Assembly: GCF_014303395.1 (NCBI RefSeq)
Contig: NZ_CP060298.1
Coordinates: 4,483,001-4,547,000, forward strand
DNA: 64,000 nt
DNA from: Nakamurella sp. PAMC28650
Lineage (GTDB): Bacteria > Actinomycetota > Actinomycetes > Mycobacteriales > Nakamurellaceae
Direction: 5' to 3'
How positions within the stretch are numbered: position 1 is the first letter of the stretch; the number at the start of each line of letters is the position of its first letter. Below the pieces are notes generated by a model. It saw only the letters and a program-made list of their open reading frames with translations, was not told the origin of the DNA and ran no database searches. Made by a program: the position numbers and the translations under genes. Below, in pieces: positions 35,773-45,712 of this stretch.

Positions 35773-36030
35773 CTGCGAGTAGTCACTTGGAGGACGCGGC
35801 GCCCGGGTCCGCCTGGCGGTGACGGTGGTGGTGGTCGCAGGCTCGGGATTCGTGAGAATGTTGTGAACTCATTTCGACAGATTCGGTCAGATCACTCATG
35901 TGACTCGATGAACCTGTCAAACGAATGTGAGTGGGTCTGCCTTACACAGTCCGAACGGGGCCGTCGTGGGGATTGCATAACTTCGAAGGAATACCACTGC
36001 ATCCGGTTCCGGCGGCGGCCGTCGCCGGGG

Positions 36031-37197
36031 TCAGCTGGTGGCGACCGACCCGCCACGCTTCCACTGCGCCCAGGACAGGTTCCAGTCGCCGTAACCGTCC
36101 CAGACCGGCATGGCTCCCCCGCCGGTGTTGACGTACACGGCGACGTCACCGATCGTCGCGAAGTTGAAGTACCGCTGGGCGTCATCGACGTTGAGGTTCG
36201 TGCAGCCGTTCGACGTACTGCGCTGCCCGATGTTCCCGCCGTTCCAACTCGCCGCATGGATGAACTCGCCGGAATTGGTCAGCCGCACCGACCAGGGCAC
36301 CTGCAGGTCGTACTCGTCCCCCGGGGTGGTCCCGACCATGCGCTCGATCTTGTCGCGCTCCATCACCACCTTCGTGCCGGTGAAAGTGGGAGTCGAAGCC
36401 TTGCCGAGGGACACCGGGAAGTCGAATTTGGCGACGCCGTCGGTGGTGAGCCGCAGCCGCTCCGTCGCGCCGTCCACCGTGGTGATGTTCTTCGCGCCGG
36501 TGCTCATCTTCAGGGTCAGGCTGTCGTCGAACACCAGGCCGGTACCGGCCGATAGGCCCTTGACGGGCAGATCCAGGTTGATGGCGGCGTGTGCCGGCCA
36601 GTAGTTCTCGAGACGGTAGTGGGCCTCGAGGGGATAGCCGGGGTAGATCCCCGACTTCTGGAAGTACCAGGCGCCGGCCACCGCCACACCGTCGACGGTC
36701 ACCTTCGTCGCGCTGGCGAACGGCTTCCCATCGGTGATCTTCTGGGACAGGTACACGATGATCGGGAGACCGACGCCGTAGGTGCGGCCGTCGCTCTGGT
36801 AGAGGCGGACGTGCACCGGTGTACCGGTGGGGACCGCGGGCGAGGTGTTCGAGGGCGCGGTCGACGACGAGGCTCCGGTCGAGGACTGCGCTGGCGAGGA
36901 CTGCACTGCGGTGGACTGCGCTGCGGAAGACTGCGCCTCCGAGGAGGCAGCATCGGACTGAGCGGTGGATGCCGCGATCCCTCCGGCCGTTGTCGGGCCG
37001 GCGGACGACGCTCCTGAGGGCAGAGCGGCCGATCCGGATGTCCCGGTCTGCGGGGCGGCGACGACGGTGGACGTCGAGGTGCTGGTCACCACGGCCTGCG
37101 GAGACGCCGCGCCACTGCAGGCCGCCAGCAATGCCTCGACCCCACCGAGGCCGACCACCGCCAGCAGGGTGCGGCGGGAAAGGGGACGAGAACTCAT
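36031..37197 (-). CDS. L,D-transpeptidase lipoprotein (LppS-type)
   Basis: 388 residues. A lipoprotein signal (RRTLLAVVGLGGVEALLAAC) is followed by a Ser/Ala/Thr-rich linker to about residue 130. An Ig-like region and the YkuD catalytic domain come next. The active site reads HAASWNGGNIGQRSTSNGCT with the catalytic His and Cys. It forms 3-3 peptidoglycan cross-links outside the membrane. ATG 37197 has AAAGGTG 7 bases upstream. Its promoter region ends 180 bp before the IS5 copy. Confidence 0.92.
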   Translation of the reverse strand: MSSRPLSRRTLLAVVGLGGVEALLAACSGAASPQAVVTSTSTSTVVAAPQTGTSGSAALPSGASSAGPTTAGGIAASTAQSDAASSEAQSSAAQSTAVQSSPAQSSTGASSSTAPSNTSPAVPTGTPVHVRLYQSDGRTYGVGLPIIVYLSQKITDGKPFASATKVTVDGVAVAGAWYFQKSGIYPGYPLEAHYRLENYWPAHAAINLDLPVKGLSAGTGLVFDDSLTLKMSTGAKNITTVDGATERLRLTTDGVAKFDFPVSLGKASTPTFTGTKVVMERDKIERMVGTTPGDEYDLQVPWSVRLTNSGEFIHAASWNGGNIGQRSTSNGCTNLNVDDAQRYFNFATIGDVAVYVNTGGGAMPVWDGYGDWNLSWAQWKRGGSVATS

Positions 37198-37376
37198 GGG
37201 CGGCACCTTTGATCTGATCCGGACAATTTGTTGATTGCTCAACCAAAGGTACCCGAACCGGTTGTGCCACCACCCTCGAAAATACTGCGTGCCCGCTGAT
37301 GTTTACCTGTGCTCAGCTTGTGAAAGGGTCGGAGTCGGGCGTCGAGTCGCCTCGGGTTGCCTGCCGCTCGTCATTA

Positions 37377-38418
37377 GGGCGTGTCCCGCGGATCTTGGAG
37401 GTCGGTTCCGACAGACTCTGATTTGTGCAGAATCGTCATGATTTGTCGGATGAGCAGTGGGCCCGGTTGGAGCCTTTGCTACCGGATCGGACCCCGATTC
37501 GGGGTGGTCGGTGGGTCGATCACCGCAGGGTCGTCGACGGGGTGCTGTGGCGGACCAGGTCCGGTTCGGCGTGGCGGGATCTCCCGGAGTGTTACGGCAA
37601 TTGGAAGACGGTGTACAACCGGCATCGTCGCTGGTCAGGGGACGGTACCTGGCAGCGGGTGCTGTCGATGCTGCGGGCGGACTGCGGTCACGGCGATGTC
37701 GGTGAGTGGGCGTTGGGGGTGGATGCGACGGTGATCCGGGCGCATCACCACGCGGCAGGTGCCCGGCACGAACCGCCGAAGGACATCCCCGCCGCCGTCC
37801 TTGCCAGCGTCGTGTTGGAGGCTCCGATCAAGGCCCTCAAAGACACAGGGGGCACTATCGAACTACAAGAATTCTGCGGATCGGCCGCCGCCGGTCGTTG
37901 ATCGGGAGGGTTTGGGGCGTAGCCGCGGCGGGGTGACGACGAAGATCCACATGGCGGCTGATTCGAAGTGTCGGCCGGTGGGGCGGGTCATCTCGGCTGG
38001 TCAGCGGCATGACGCGTTGGCGTTCACCGCGGTGCTGGCCGATATTCGGATCGTGCGCGGCCGTGATGGGCGGCCTAGGACCCGACCGGATCGGGTGTTG
38101 GCGGACAAGGCGTATTCCAGCGGCAGAATCCGTAAGTCGTTGCGGCGTAGGGGTATCAAGGCGACCATCCCGGAGCCGGTGAACCAGATCAACGGTCGCC
38201 TGTCCAAGGGTTCCCGTGGTGGTCGGCCACCCAAATTCGACAAGGAAATCTACAAGGACCGCAACACCGTGGAGCGGACGTTCAACCGGCTACGCGGCTA
38301 CCGCGCGGTCGCCACCCGGTATGACAAACGGGAGTTCGTCTACCGAGGCACCGTCGACGTCGCCAGCATCGGAATCTGGCTCAGGCATCTAACGGAGAAC
38401 GATCCACGGGACACGCCC
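37377..38418 (+). mobile_element. IS5-family (IS427-type) insertion sequence
   Basis: Terminal inverted repeats: GGGCGTGTCCCGCGGATC at the left and, inverted, GGGCGTGTCCCGTGGATC at the right (17 of 18). The dinucleotide TA flanks both ends (37375-37376 and 38419-38420), the target duplication expected of this group. It holds one transposase in two overlapping frames and lies between the L,D-transpeptidase promoter side and the cobalamin riboswitch. Confidence 0.88.
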
Positions 38419-38421
38419 TAG
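37425..38421 (+). CDS. IS5-family transposase in two frames
   Basis: The first frame (GTG 37425 to 37901) encodes DLSDEQWARLEPLLPDRTPI, a DUF4096-like N-terminus, and GVDATVIRAHHHAAGA with the first Asp. The second frame (to 38421) encodes GLGRSRGGVTTKIHMAADSK, VLADKAYSS with the second Asp and YKDRNTVERTFNRLRGYRA with the Glu. The two overlap at 37759-37901, and passage between them needs a +1 (or -2) shift near the CAGGGGGC run at 37847. IS427 elements commonly use such frameshifting, so the copy could be active. Confidence 0.8.
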
Positions 38422-38451
38422 TCTCCCGTCACCTGCCGCCCGCCGCCCGCC

Positions 38452-38531
38452 GCATGGATCAACTTTGCGCATTTGGGACTGGAGTGACAGAAGTCATCAC
38501 TTTCGCCCATGCCTGAGAAGTTGATCCACGC
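38452..38531. repeat. 80-bp interspersed repeat, copy 1
   Basis: Begins GCATGGATCAACTT and ends AAGTTGATCCACGC, so its ends are 14-bp inverted repeats (13 of 14). It matches 46305-46384 at 70 of 80 positions in the same orientation; the second half is almost identical. An inner TGAC-AGAA-GTCA hairpin is visible. It lies between the IS5 copy and the cobalamin riboswitch. Confidence 0.85.
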
Positions 38532-38654
38532 GAAAATCCGGCGCCCCAGCCAGGCCGCGGCCCGACCCGCGACCCGGTCGGATGCCCGGATAGGCCGCAA
38601 TCCCCGTCCCCGGTGACGCCGGGTCCTCGACGGTTGACTGCCGGCGGAGGACGA

Positions 38655-38765
38655 ACGTAAGGTCACTGGGTCTGCTCCCCGTCAGCGAAGTCCGGTGCGA
38701 AACCGGCGCTGTCCCGCAACTGTGGTCCTCTTCCAGAGGCTAGCCAGGTCGCCTGACGGAAGGGC
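38655..38765 (+). promoter_or_regulatory. Cobalamin riboswitch
   Basis: The conserved core GTCCGGTGCGAAACCGG, GCTGTCCCGCAACTGT and the B12 box GCCAGGTCGCCTGACGG are all present in the correct order. It precedes the btuFCD genes. Further down, TCGTCGAG (38815-38822) and CTCGACGA (38834-38841) form an 8-bp stem just before the btuF ribosome site, a plausible part of the expression platform. Adenosylcobalamin binding should repress the importer. Confidence 0.93.
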
Positions 38766-38856
38766 GTGATCAACCCGCCTCGAGGAATGGGCGCCGGTTG
38801 GCGGCAGCCCCCTGTCGTCGAGCGATGCCTGCCCTCGACGAACAGTCAGGAAGCAC

Positions 38857-39870
38857 ATGCCTCTCAAGCCGGCGATCATCGTCTCCCTTGTCCTCTGCGC
38901 TGCGTTCGTCGCAGGGTGCGGGACGTCGGGCACCGCGGCGAATTCCTCGGCTTCCACCACCGCCCCGTCGAGCGCGGCAGGTTTCTCGACAGCCACCTCG
39001 GCCCCCGCCGTCGGTCCGGCGTCCTCGGCCACCACGTCCGGTCCCGGCTCGTCCGCCCCCCCGGCGGCCCCCGCGTCGGTCGCGCCTACGTCACCCAAGC
39101 CCCCCCAGAGAATCGTCTCGCTCTCCCCGACCGCGACCGAGGACCTGTTCGCGATCGGCGCCGGGAGCCAGGTGGTGGCCGTGGACAGCAACTCGAACTA
39201 CCCGTCGACCGTTCCCAAGACCACCCTTTCCGCTTATGAACCGAACGTGGAATCGATCGCGAAGTACCAGCCCGACCTCGTGGTCATCTCCGACGACATC
39301 AACAACATCAAGGCCCAGCTGACGAAGCTGTCCATTCCGGTCCTGGTGGAGCCGGCGGCCACCTCCCTGAACGACGCCTACCAGCAGATCAACTCGCTCG
39401 GCAGCGCCACCGGGCACGTCGCCGAGGCGTCGAAGACGGTGGCGTCCATGCGATCCGGCATCGCGACATCGGTGGCGACGGTACCGAAACGGACGGTGCC
39501 GCTGACGTACTTCCACGAACTGGACAACACCCTCTACACGGTCTCCTCCAAGACCTTCGTCGGCCAGATCTACGCATTGGCCGGGTTGGAGGACGTCGCC
39601 GATCCGGCGAACACCAAGAGCGCTGCCTACCCGCAGCTCTCGGCCGAGTACCTGGTCAAGTCCGACCCCGACCTGATATTCCTGGCCGACGTCAAGTGCT
39701 GCCGGCAGAGCGCAGCGACGTTCGCCGCGCGACCGGGCTTCTCGGCCCTGTCCGCCGTTCGCGACCGGCGTGTCGTACTGCTGGACGACGACGTGGCCAG
39801 CCGGTGGGGCCCGAGGGTCGTGCAGTTGCTGCAGAAGATCGTGGACGCCGTGAAGTCGGTCCGGTCCTGA
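38857..39870 (+). CDS. btuF: Cobalamin-type ABC importer, substrate-binding lipoprotein
   Basis: 337 residues. Signal peptide with lipobox AFVAGC, then an Ala/Ser/Thr/Pro-rich linker, then a periplasmic-binding fold of class III: QRIVSLSPTATEDLFAIGAG, DLVVISDDINNIKAQL, and SDPDLIFLADVKCC near the end. AGGAA precedes the ATG. The riboswitch upstream identifies the substrate as cobalamin (or cobinamide) with more weight than the protein itself, whose family also includes heme and siderophore binders. Confidence 0.9.
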   Translation: MPLKPAIIVSLVLCAAFVAGCGTSGTAANSSASTTAPSSAAGFSTATSAPAVGPASSATTSGPGSSAPPAAPASVAPTSPKPPQRIVSLSPTATEDLFAIGAGSQVVAVDSNSNYPSTVPKTTLSAYEPNVESIAKYQPDLVVISDDINNIKAQLTKLSIPVLVEPAATSLNDAYQQINSLGSATGHVAEASKTVASMRSGIATSVATVPKRTVPLTYFHELDNTLYTVSSKTFVGQIYALAGLEDVADPANTKSAAYPQLSAEYLVKSDPDLIFLADVKCCRQSAATFAARPGFSALSAVRDRRVVLLDDDVASRWGPRVVQLLQKIVDAVKSVRS

Positions 39871-39938
39871 CCGTGGCCCCTGACGGCCACCGTGACCCGC
39901 GCCCGGTCAGATGGCGAAAACCCGCGGAGGCCACGGCA

Positions 39939-40961
39939 ATGCTTCTCCGTCCGGTGCGGCTGCGGCCGGTCTGGCTCGTGGCCGGCGCAGTCGTCGTCCT
40001 GGTGGCCGCGGTCGCAGGCCTGGTCATCGGGCCGATCTCCATCTCGCCGGTGGCGGTACTCGGTCACCTGGTCGGCTTCCACACCGACCTGACGCCCACG
40101 GACGTCGCGATCGTCGATCAGATCCGGCTCCCCCGCGTGGTACTCGGCCTCCTCGTCGGTGGCACCCTGGCCGTCTCCGGAGCGAGTTACCAGGGTGTGT
40201 TCCGCAATCCGCTGGCCGATCCCTACCTCCTCGGGGCGGCGGCCGGGGCCGGACTGGCCGTCACCCTGGTGATCGCCGGCCAGGCAACTGGTGACACCAC
40301 CTTCGGCGGTGCACCAGCGGCCGCGTTCCTGGGGGCGCTGGGCGCCGTCGGCCTGACCTATGCCCTGGGCGTCTCCGGTGGCGGCCGGGCGTCGATGGCC
40401 TCGCTGATCCTGTCGGGAGTCGCGGTGGGCAGCTTCCTCACCGCTCTGCAGACCTACGTCCAGCAGCGTCATCAGGACACCATCCGTCAGGTCTACTCCT
40501 GGATTCTCGGCCGTCTGTCCACCGCCGGCTGGCACGATGTGCTCTTGCTCCTGCCCTACGCCGCGGTGTCCTGGATCGTGCTGCTGACCCAACGCCGTGT
40601 CCTGGACGTGCTGGCGGTCGGCGACGACGAAGCAGCCACGCTGGGGATCAACGTGCGACGCACGCGGTTGGTCGTCATCGTCGCGGCATCATTGGGAACC
40701 GCTGCGGCAGTGTCGGTCTCGGGCCTGATCGGGTTCGTTGGGATCATCGTGCCGCACGCCGTCCGACTACTGGCCGGTCGTAGCCACCGAGTCGTCCTGC
40801 CGCTCTCCATCCTGTTCGGCGGCGCCTTTCTGTGCGCCGCCGACCTTCTGGCACGCACCATCGCCGCGCCGGACGAGATCCCGATCGGTGTGGTCACCGC
40901 ATTCTTCGGCGCACCGTTCTTCGTACTGGTCCTGCGCCACGCACGTCAGAACGCGTCGTGA
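39939..40961 (+). CDS. btuC: Cobalamin-type ABC importer, FecCD-family permease
   Basis: 340 residues with about ten transmembrane helices. FecCD landmarks: QIRLPRVVLGLLVGGTLAVS, FRNPLADPYLLGAAAGAGLA, GLIGFVGIIVPHAVRLLAGR. The ATG at 39939 has GGAGG 9 bases upstream; a GTG at 39873 is possible. Its stop overlaps the ATPase start (GTGA), so the two are coupled. Confidence 0.92.
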   Translation: MLLRPVRLRPVWLVAGAVVVLVAAVAGLVIGPISISPVAVLGHLVGFHTDLTPTDVAIVDQIRLPRVVLGLLVGGTLAVSGASYQGVFRNPLADPYLLGAAAGAGLAVTLVIAGQATGDTTFGGAPAAAFLGALGAVGLTYALGVSGGGRASMASLILSGVAVGSFLTALQTYVQQRHQDTIRQVYSWILGRLSTAGWHDVLLLLPYAAVSWIVLLTQRRVLDVLAVGDDEAATLGINVRRTRLVVIVAASLGTAAAVSVSGLIGFVGIIVPHAVRLLAGRSHRVVLPLSILFGGAFLCAADLLARTIAAPDEIPIGVVTAFFGAPFFVLVLRHARQNAS

Positions 40962-41722
40962 TCACCTGCCGCGATGTCACCGTGTCGCTGGGGAACAAGG
41001 TGATCCTGGCCGGGCTGGGCCTGCACGTCGAACGGGGTGAGTGGGTCTGCGTCGTGGGACCCAACGGGGCCGGGAAGTCGACTCTGCTTAGGTACATCGC
41101 GGGCGTGGTCGAGGGCGGCGGGGACCTGGAGTTGGACGGCCGTTCGGCCAGAGCGCTCCACCGACGTCGCCGGGCGCAGACGATCGCGCTGGTGCCGCAG
41201 ACGCCCACCATCCCGGACGGGATTCGCGTCACCGACTACGTCCTGCTCGGCCGGGCGCCGCACATCCGGGCGATGGCAGTCGAGGGCGCCGGCGATCTGC
41301 GTGCCGTCCAGGAGGCACTGGACCAGCTCGATCTGTTGGGTCTGGCGGACCGGGTGGTCTCCACGCTGTCGGGCGGCGAGCGGCAACGGGTACTGCTGGC
41401 CCGTGCGCTGGCACAGGAGGCGCCGGTCCTCCTGCTGGACGAACCCACGACCGCCTTGGACGTCGGGCACCAGCAGCAGGTGCTGGAACTGGTCGAGGCG
41501 CTGCGCAAGGACCGACATCTGGCGGTCGTCAGCACCATGCACGACCTCACCCTGGCCGGCCAGTACGCCGACCGCCTGGTGCTGCTCGACCGCGGACGGA
41601 TCGTGGTGGAAGGGACCGCTGCCGAGGTGCTGACCGAAGCCAACGTCGCGCGCTACTACGGGGCGCGGGTCCGCATCATCGACGACGGCGGCCGGCCGGT
41701 GGTGCTGCCGGTGCGGACCTAG
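40958..41722 (+). CDS. btuD: Cobalamin-type ABC importer, ATPase
   Basis: 254 residues. Walker A GPNGAGKST, signature LSGGERQRVLLARAL, Walker B VLLLDEPTTALD and the switch His in STMHDLTLAGQ. GTG 40958 overlaps the permease stop. The stop codon TAG (41720-41722) lies inside the 6-bp target duplication of the IS481 element, so the coding sequence remains complete. Confidence 0.92.
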   Translation: MITCRDVTVSLGNKVILAGLGLHVERGEWVCVVGPNGAGKSTLLRYIAGVVEGGGDLELDGRSARALHRRRRAQTIALVPQTPTIPDGIRVTDYVLLGRAPHIRAMAVEGAGDLRAVQEALDQLDLLGLADRVVSTLSGGERQRVLLARALAQEAPVLLLDEPTTALDVGHQQQVLELVEALRKDRHLAVVSTMHDLTLAGQYADRLVLLDRGRIVVEGTAAEVLTEANVARYYGARVRIIDDGGRPVVLPVRT

Positions 41723-42699
41723 CTGTTGTACCCCAGGAGGTTGGTGACACGCCGGTGCGACGGAATTCCGGGATTGGGTGAGGGCCTCCTGGTGAGGTGT
41801 GAAGCGACGAAGCAAGCACACCCATCCACACAGGAGACCCTCATGTCCCACCGTAATGCTCCGCTGACCCCCGAAGGCCGACGACGCCTGTGTGAGCGTG
41901 TCGATACCGGCCGGCCGATCAGTCACGTCGCCGCCGAGGCCGGCATCGCCCGGCAGACGTTGGGCAAGTGGTACGCCCGCTGGCTCGAGCACGGCGTCGC
42001 CGGTTTGCAGGACCGCTCCTCCCGGCCGGTGCGCTGCCCCAACCAGACCGACTCCCAGGTGGAGGATTTGGTGGAGCATCTGCGGCGGAACATGAAACTG
42101 GGCCCGGTGATGCTCGCCGCCGAGCTCGCTGACTTCGGCGTCAAGATGCACCCCTCGACGGTGCACCGGGTGCTGGTGCGGCGCGGCTGTTCTCGGCTGG
42201 CCGACCTAGATGTCACCGGCCAGGACATGCGGGTGAACAAGAACCGGTACGAGCATCCGCTGGCCGGGGACCAGGTGCACATCGATGTGAAGAAAGTCGG
42301 GCGGATCCCCGACGGCGGTGGGTGGCGGGTGCACGGCAAGGGCAGCGCCGAGCACAAGGCGTCTCAACGCCGGGGGCGGATCGGGTACCGCTACTTCCAT
42401 ACGGCGATCGATGATCACTCCCGGTTGGCCTACACCGAAGCCCTCGGCGATGAGAAAGCTGTCACGGCTGCAGGTTTCTGGCAGCGGGCGAAGGAGTTCT
42501 TCGCCGCCCACGGCATCGAGGTGATCCGCCGGGTGCTCACCGACAACGGGTCCTGCTACCGCGCCAGGGCTTTGAACGACGCGTTGGGTGATGGTGTCAA
42601 GCACAAGTACACCAAGCCGTATCGGCCCCGCTTAACCGGCTAATCCCTGCTGCGGTAGGAGATCTCGACACGCCGCAGGCTCTGGGTTCTTGCCTCGGA

Positions 42700-43818
42700 G
42701 TGAGACATCTGGCATACCTGCATCTCATGACAGGGCAGCAGCCAGCTGAGGGTCTGCAGGTAGTGCAGCGGGACGGGCGATGGTGGCTGGACGGCGACGG
42801 TCCGGCGGACCTGGCGGTGGTCAATGAGTTCCTGGGATATGTCGGCGATCGTGGGTATTCGCCGCGGACTGAACGGGCGTATGCCTTCGACCTGCTGTCG
42901 TTCACCCGGTGGCTGGTCGATGAGCATCTCAGTGTCGGCGCGGTGACCACCGATGCGCTCCTGCGGTTCTTGACGTTCTGCCGGTCGGCGGTGCTGCCCG
43001 GTCAGGCGGGCGGGAATGTGGTGCCGTTGCGGACGGGCCGGGCGGCGGGTTATGCGCCGGCGACGATCAATCGGCGGATGGCTGCGATCTCGGGGTTGTT
43101 CGACTTCCGGGCGATGCGGGATCCGGCGCTGGTCAACCCAGTGCCGCGGACGTCGGCGGCCCGGCGGTCCAGTTCGGCGCAGCAGGGCGGGTTGTTGGCG
43201 CATCTGGACCGGCCGAAATCCCGTTCGAGGTTGCGGGTGCGGGAGCCCCGGCGGTTGCCCCGCGGCCTGGACCGGGCCGAAACCGCTGCGCTGCTGGGCA
43301 GTTTCCGCACCGACCGGGACCGGGCGATCGCCGGGTTGATGCTGTTCTCCGGGTTGCGGTCGGCCGAGGTCCTGGGCTTGGCGGTCCGGGACGTCGACAT
43401 CGGCCGCCGCTGGATCCGGGTGCTCGGCAAGGGCGACAAGGAACGGCGGGTGCCGCTGGATGTCGACGTCGCCGGGTTGGTGCAAACCTACCTGTTCGCG
43501 GAGCGACCGGACTCGGCGAGCACCGCACTGTTTCTGGTGGCCAGAGGTTCTCACCGCGGTCAGCCGTTGACCCCGGCCGGGCTGCGGACGGTGTTCCGCT
43601 ACCACCGGACGGTGGCGGGGGTGCCGGCCGGTCATCCCCATGCGTTGCGGCATTCCTTCGGCACCGCGCTGGCCGAGGCCGGCGTCGACCTGGCGGTGCT
43701 GCAAGCGCTGATGGGCCACGACCGGGTCGATTCCTCCGCCGCCTACATCCATCTCGCACCAACCCATGTGAGGGCCTCCTATGACGCTGCCCGCGCTCGT
43801 CAACGCGCCGACCGGTAA
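42700..43818 (+). CDS. Tyrosine recombinase, TnpA of a Tn554-like element
   Basis: 372 residues: SAM-like N-terminal core-binding domain (YSPRTERAYAFDLLSFTRWL) and a catalytic domain with Arg in SGLRSAEVLGL, HALRHSFGTALAEAG (His-x-x-Arg), LMGHDRVDSSAAY with His and the Tyr nucleophile. GTG 42700 is used; ATG 42727 is an alternative. Its 3' end overlaps tnpB by 38 bases. Confidence 0.88.
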   Translation: MRHLAYLHLMTGQQPAEGLQVVQRDGRWWLDGDGPADLAVVNEFLGYVGDRGYSPRTERAYAFDLLSFTRWLVDEHLSVGAVTTDALLRFLTFCRSAVLPGQAGGNVVPLRTGRAAGYAPATINRRMAAISGLFDFRAMRDPALVNPVPRTSAARRSSSAQQGGLLAHLDRPKSRSRLRVREPRRLPRGLDRAETAALLGSFRTDRDRAIAGLMLFSGLRSAEVLGLAVRDVDIGRRWIRVLGKGDKERRVPLDVDVAGLVQTYLFAERPDSASTALFLVARGSHRGQPLTPAGLRTVFRYHRTVAGVPAGHPHALRHSFGTALAEAGVDLAVLQALMGHDRVDSSAAYIHLAPTHVRASYDAARARQRADR

Positions 43819-45712
43819 GCCCGCCACCCCGGGCCTCTACGACGCATACCTGGCGGCGTTGGCTCAGCGGGGTGCCGGGAACTCCTCATTCCGCTCCGCC
43901 GCGCGGTCGTTCATGGCCCGCTGGCCCGACCCCGCCGAGTGGGCGGCGCAGCCGCTGCAGGTGAGGCTGTCCGCCGGGGCCGGGCTGCGACCGTTCCTGA
44001 ACTTTCTGATGCTCGGCGGGTTCCTGCGGCCGGGCCATGACTACCTGCTGGAACGCAAACTGTCCTCGGTGCTGCGGGAAGCCGCCCATCATCAGGTCGG
44101 CGGCGACCTGACCCGGTTCCTGGCCGCCGCCGGCGAACTCGGGTTCACCCCGCACCAGAGCGCCGCGTTGGCCAGCCAGGTCGTGATGCGACTACTCATC
44201 CAGACCGGCCGGCCGCTGATCGAGCTGACCGAGTCCGACCTCGCAGAATTCGACACCGCCATCGGGCACCGGGAACAGGTGCACGGCCGGTCGTTGAAGC
44301 ACTACCGCGTCGCGTTGCACGCCACCCGCACCGTCCTCTATCACCTGGGTGCTCCGGTGACCGCGGCAGTGAAACACACCGCGCACCTGCGGTGGTCCTG
44401 GGAACGTCACTTCACCGACATACCAACCGATGTCGGCCGGTCCCCGGTGGCCTACCTGGAATGCGCGGCGGGCACCCGGACCCGGTCCACCGTCCTGGGC
44501 ATCGCCGGACGGCTCGCCCATTTCGCTCGGTTCGTCACCGCGGCCGACCCCGCCCTGACATCGTTGGCGCAGCTGGACCGGCAACGTCACATCGAGCCCT
44601 ACCTCGCCGCGGTCGCCGCCGCCCGCAACCCGCACACGGCGGCGGCGCTGTCGGCATCGGAACGGCGCAGCCGGATCCTGACCGTCGGCCGGATGATCGA
44701 CGACATCATCGAATGGGGCTGGTCCGAAGCCCCGACCCGCCGGCTGATCTTCCCCAAGGACATTCCGCGGCTGCCGCGGGCGCTGCCCCGCTACCTGCCC
44801 GCCGACCAGGACCGGGCTCTCGCCGCCGCGCTGCAGGCCTCCCCGAATCGGCTCCGCGCCGACGCGTTGCTGCTGCTGCGGGCGACCGGGATGCGGATCG
44901 GTGAACTGATCGACCTGGAACTGGACTGCGTCCACGAAGTGCCCGGCGCCGGTGCCTGGGTGAAGGTGCCACTGGGCAAACTGGCCACCGAACGGATGGT
45001 GCCGATCGACGCCGAAACCCTGGACCTGCTGGACCGGATCACCGAGCACCGCTCACCCGGGATGCCGCTGCGGCACCCGCGCACCGGCAAACCGGTCGAC
45101 TTCCTGCTCACCCATCAAGGCCGGCGCGTGTCCAGGGACACCCTGCGCGCCGAACTGACCCGCGCCGCCCTCGAGGCTGGACTGAAATCAGCTACCCCAC
45201 ACCAACTTCGGCACACCTACGCCACCGCCCTGGTGAACTCCGGGGTGTCCCTGCAAGCCTTGATGGCGTTGCTGGGGCACGTCTCGGCCGAGATGAGCCT
45301 GCGCTACGGGAGACTGTTCGACGCCACGGTCCGCGCCGACTACGAAAAGGCGTTGACCTTGGCCAAATCTCGGCTCGGCCCGGTCCTGCCGCAACGCAAA
45401 CAACTCCCCATCGCCGACGTCAGCGGCGGCACCGGCAGCTGGCAGGACACGCCGCTGATCAAAACGCGACTGTCCGGCGGTTACTGCCTGCGCACCGCCG
45501 CGCAGGGCACCTGCAGCTACGCCAACATCTGCGAACACTGCCCGAGCCTGCGCACCGACAACACCTTCCTGCCGATCCTGGCCGCGCAACGCCTGGACGC
45601 CCAGGCCCTGGCCGCCGACGCCCAAGCCCGCGGCTGGACCTCTGAGGCGACCCGCCACCAAGCCCTGATCGCGCAACTGGACCAGCTGATCAGTCAAGCC
45701 GAGACCGCATGA
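43781..45712 (+). CDS. Tyrosine recombinase, TnpB of a Tn554-like element
   Basis: 643 residues, longer than usual integrases. Catalytic residues: RATGMRIGELIDLEL, HQLRHTYATALVNSG, LLGHVSAEMSLRYGRL. A C-terminal Cys cluster (GGYCLRTAAQGTCSYANICE, then HCPSLRT) is characteristic of this transposase subfamily. It overlaps tnpA upstream and tnpC downstream (ATGA). Confidence 0.88.
   Translation: MTLPALVNAPTGKPATPGLYDAYLAALAQRGAGNSSFRSAARSFMARWPDPAEWAAQPLQVRLSAGAGLRPFLNFLMLGGFLRPGHDYLLERKLSSVLREAAHHQVGGDLTRFLAAAGELGFTPHQSAALASQVVMRLLIQTGRPLIELTESDLAEFDTAIGHREQVHGRSLKHYRVALHATRTVLYHLGAPVTAAVKHTAHLRWSWERHFTDIPTDVGRSPVAYLECAAGTRTRSTVLGIAGRLAHFARFVTAADPALTSLAQLDRQRHIEPYLAAVAAARNPHTAAALSASERRSRILTVGRMIDDIIEWGWSEAPTRRLIFPKDIPRLPRALPRYLPADQDRALAAALQASPNRLRADALLLLRATGMRIGELIDLELDCVHEVPGAGAWVKVPLGKLATERMVPIDAETLDLLDRITEHRSPGMPLRHPRTGKPVDFLLTHQGRRVSRDTLRAELTRAALEAGLKSATPHQLRHTYATALVNSGVSLQALMALLGHVSAEMSLRYGRLFDATVRADYEKALTLAKSRLGPVLPQRKQLPIADVSGGTGSWQDTPLIKTRLSGGYCLRTAAQGTCSYANICEHCPSLRTDNTFLPILAAQRLDAQALAADAQARGWTSEATRHQALIAQLDQLISQAETA

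Noticed and set aside
38418-38666. Minus-strand ORF through the 80-bp repeat (AWINFSGMGESDDFC…)
   Set aside because: The second copy at 46305 yields a similar peptide, but differences between copies are mostly amino-acid changing and the ORFs outside the repeat are unrelated. The signal is at the DNA level.
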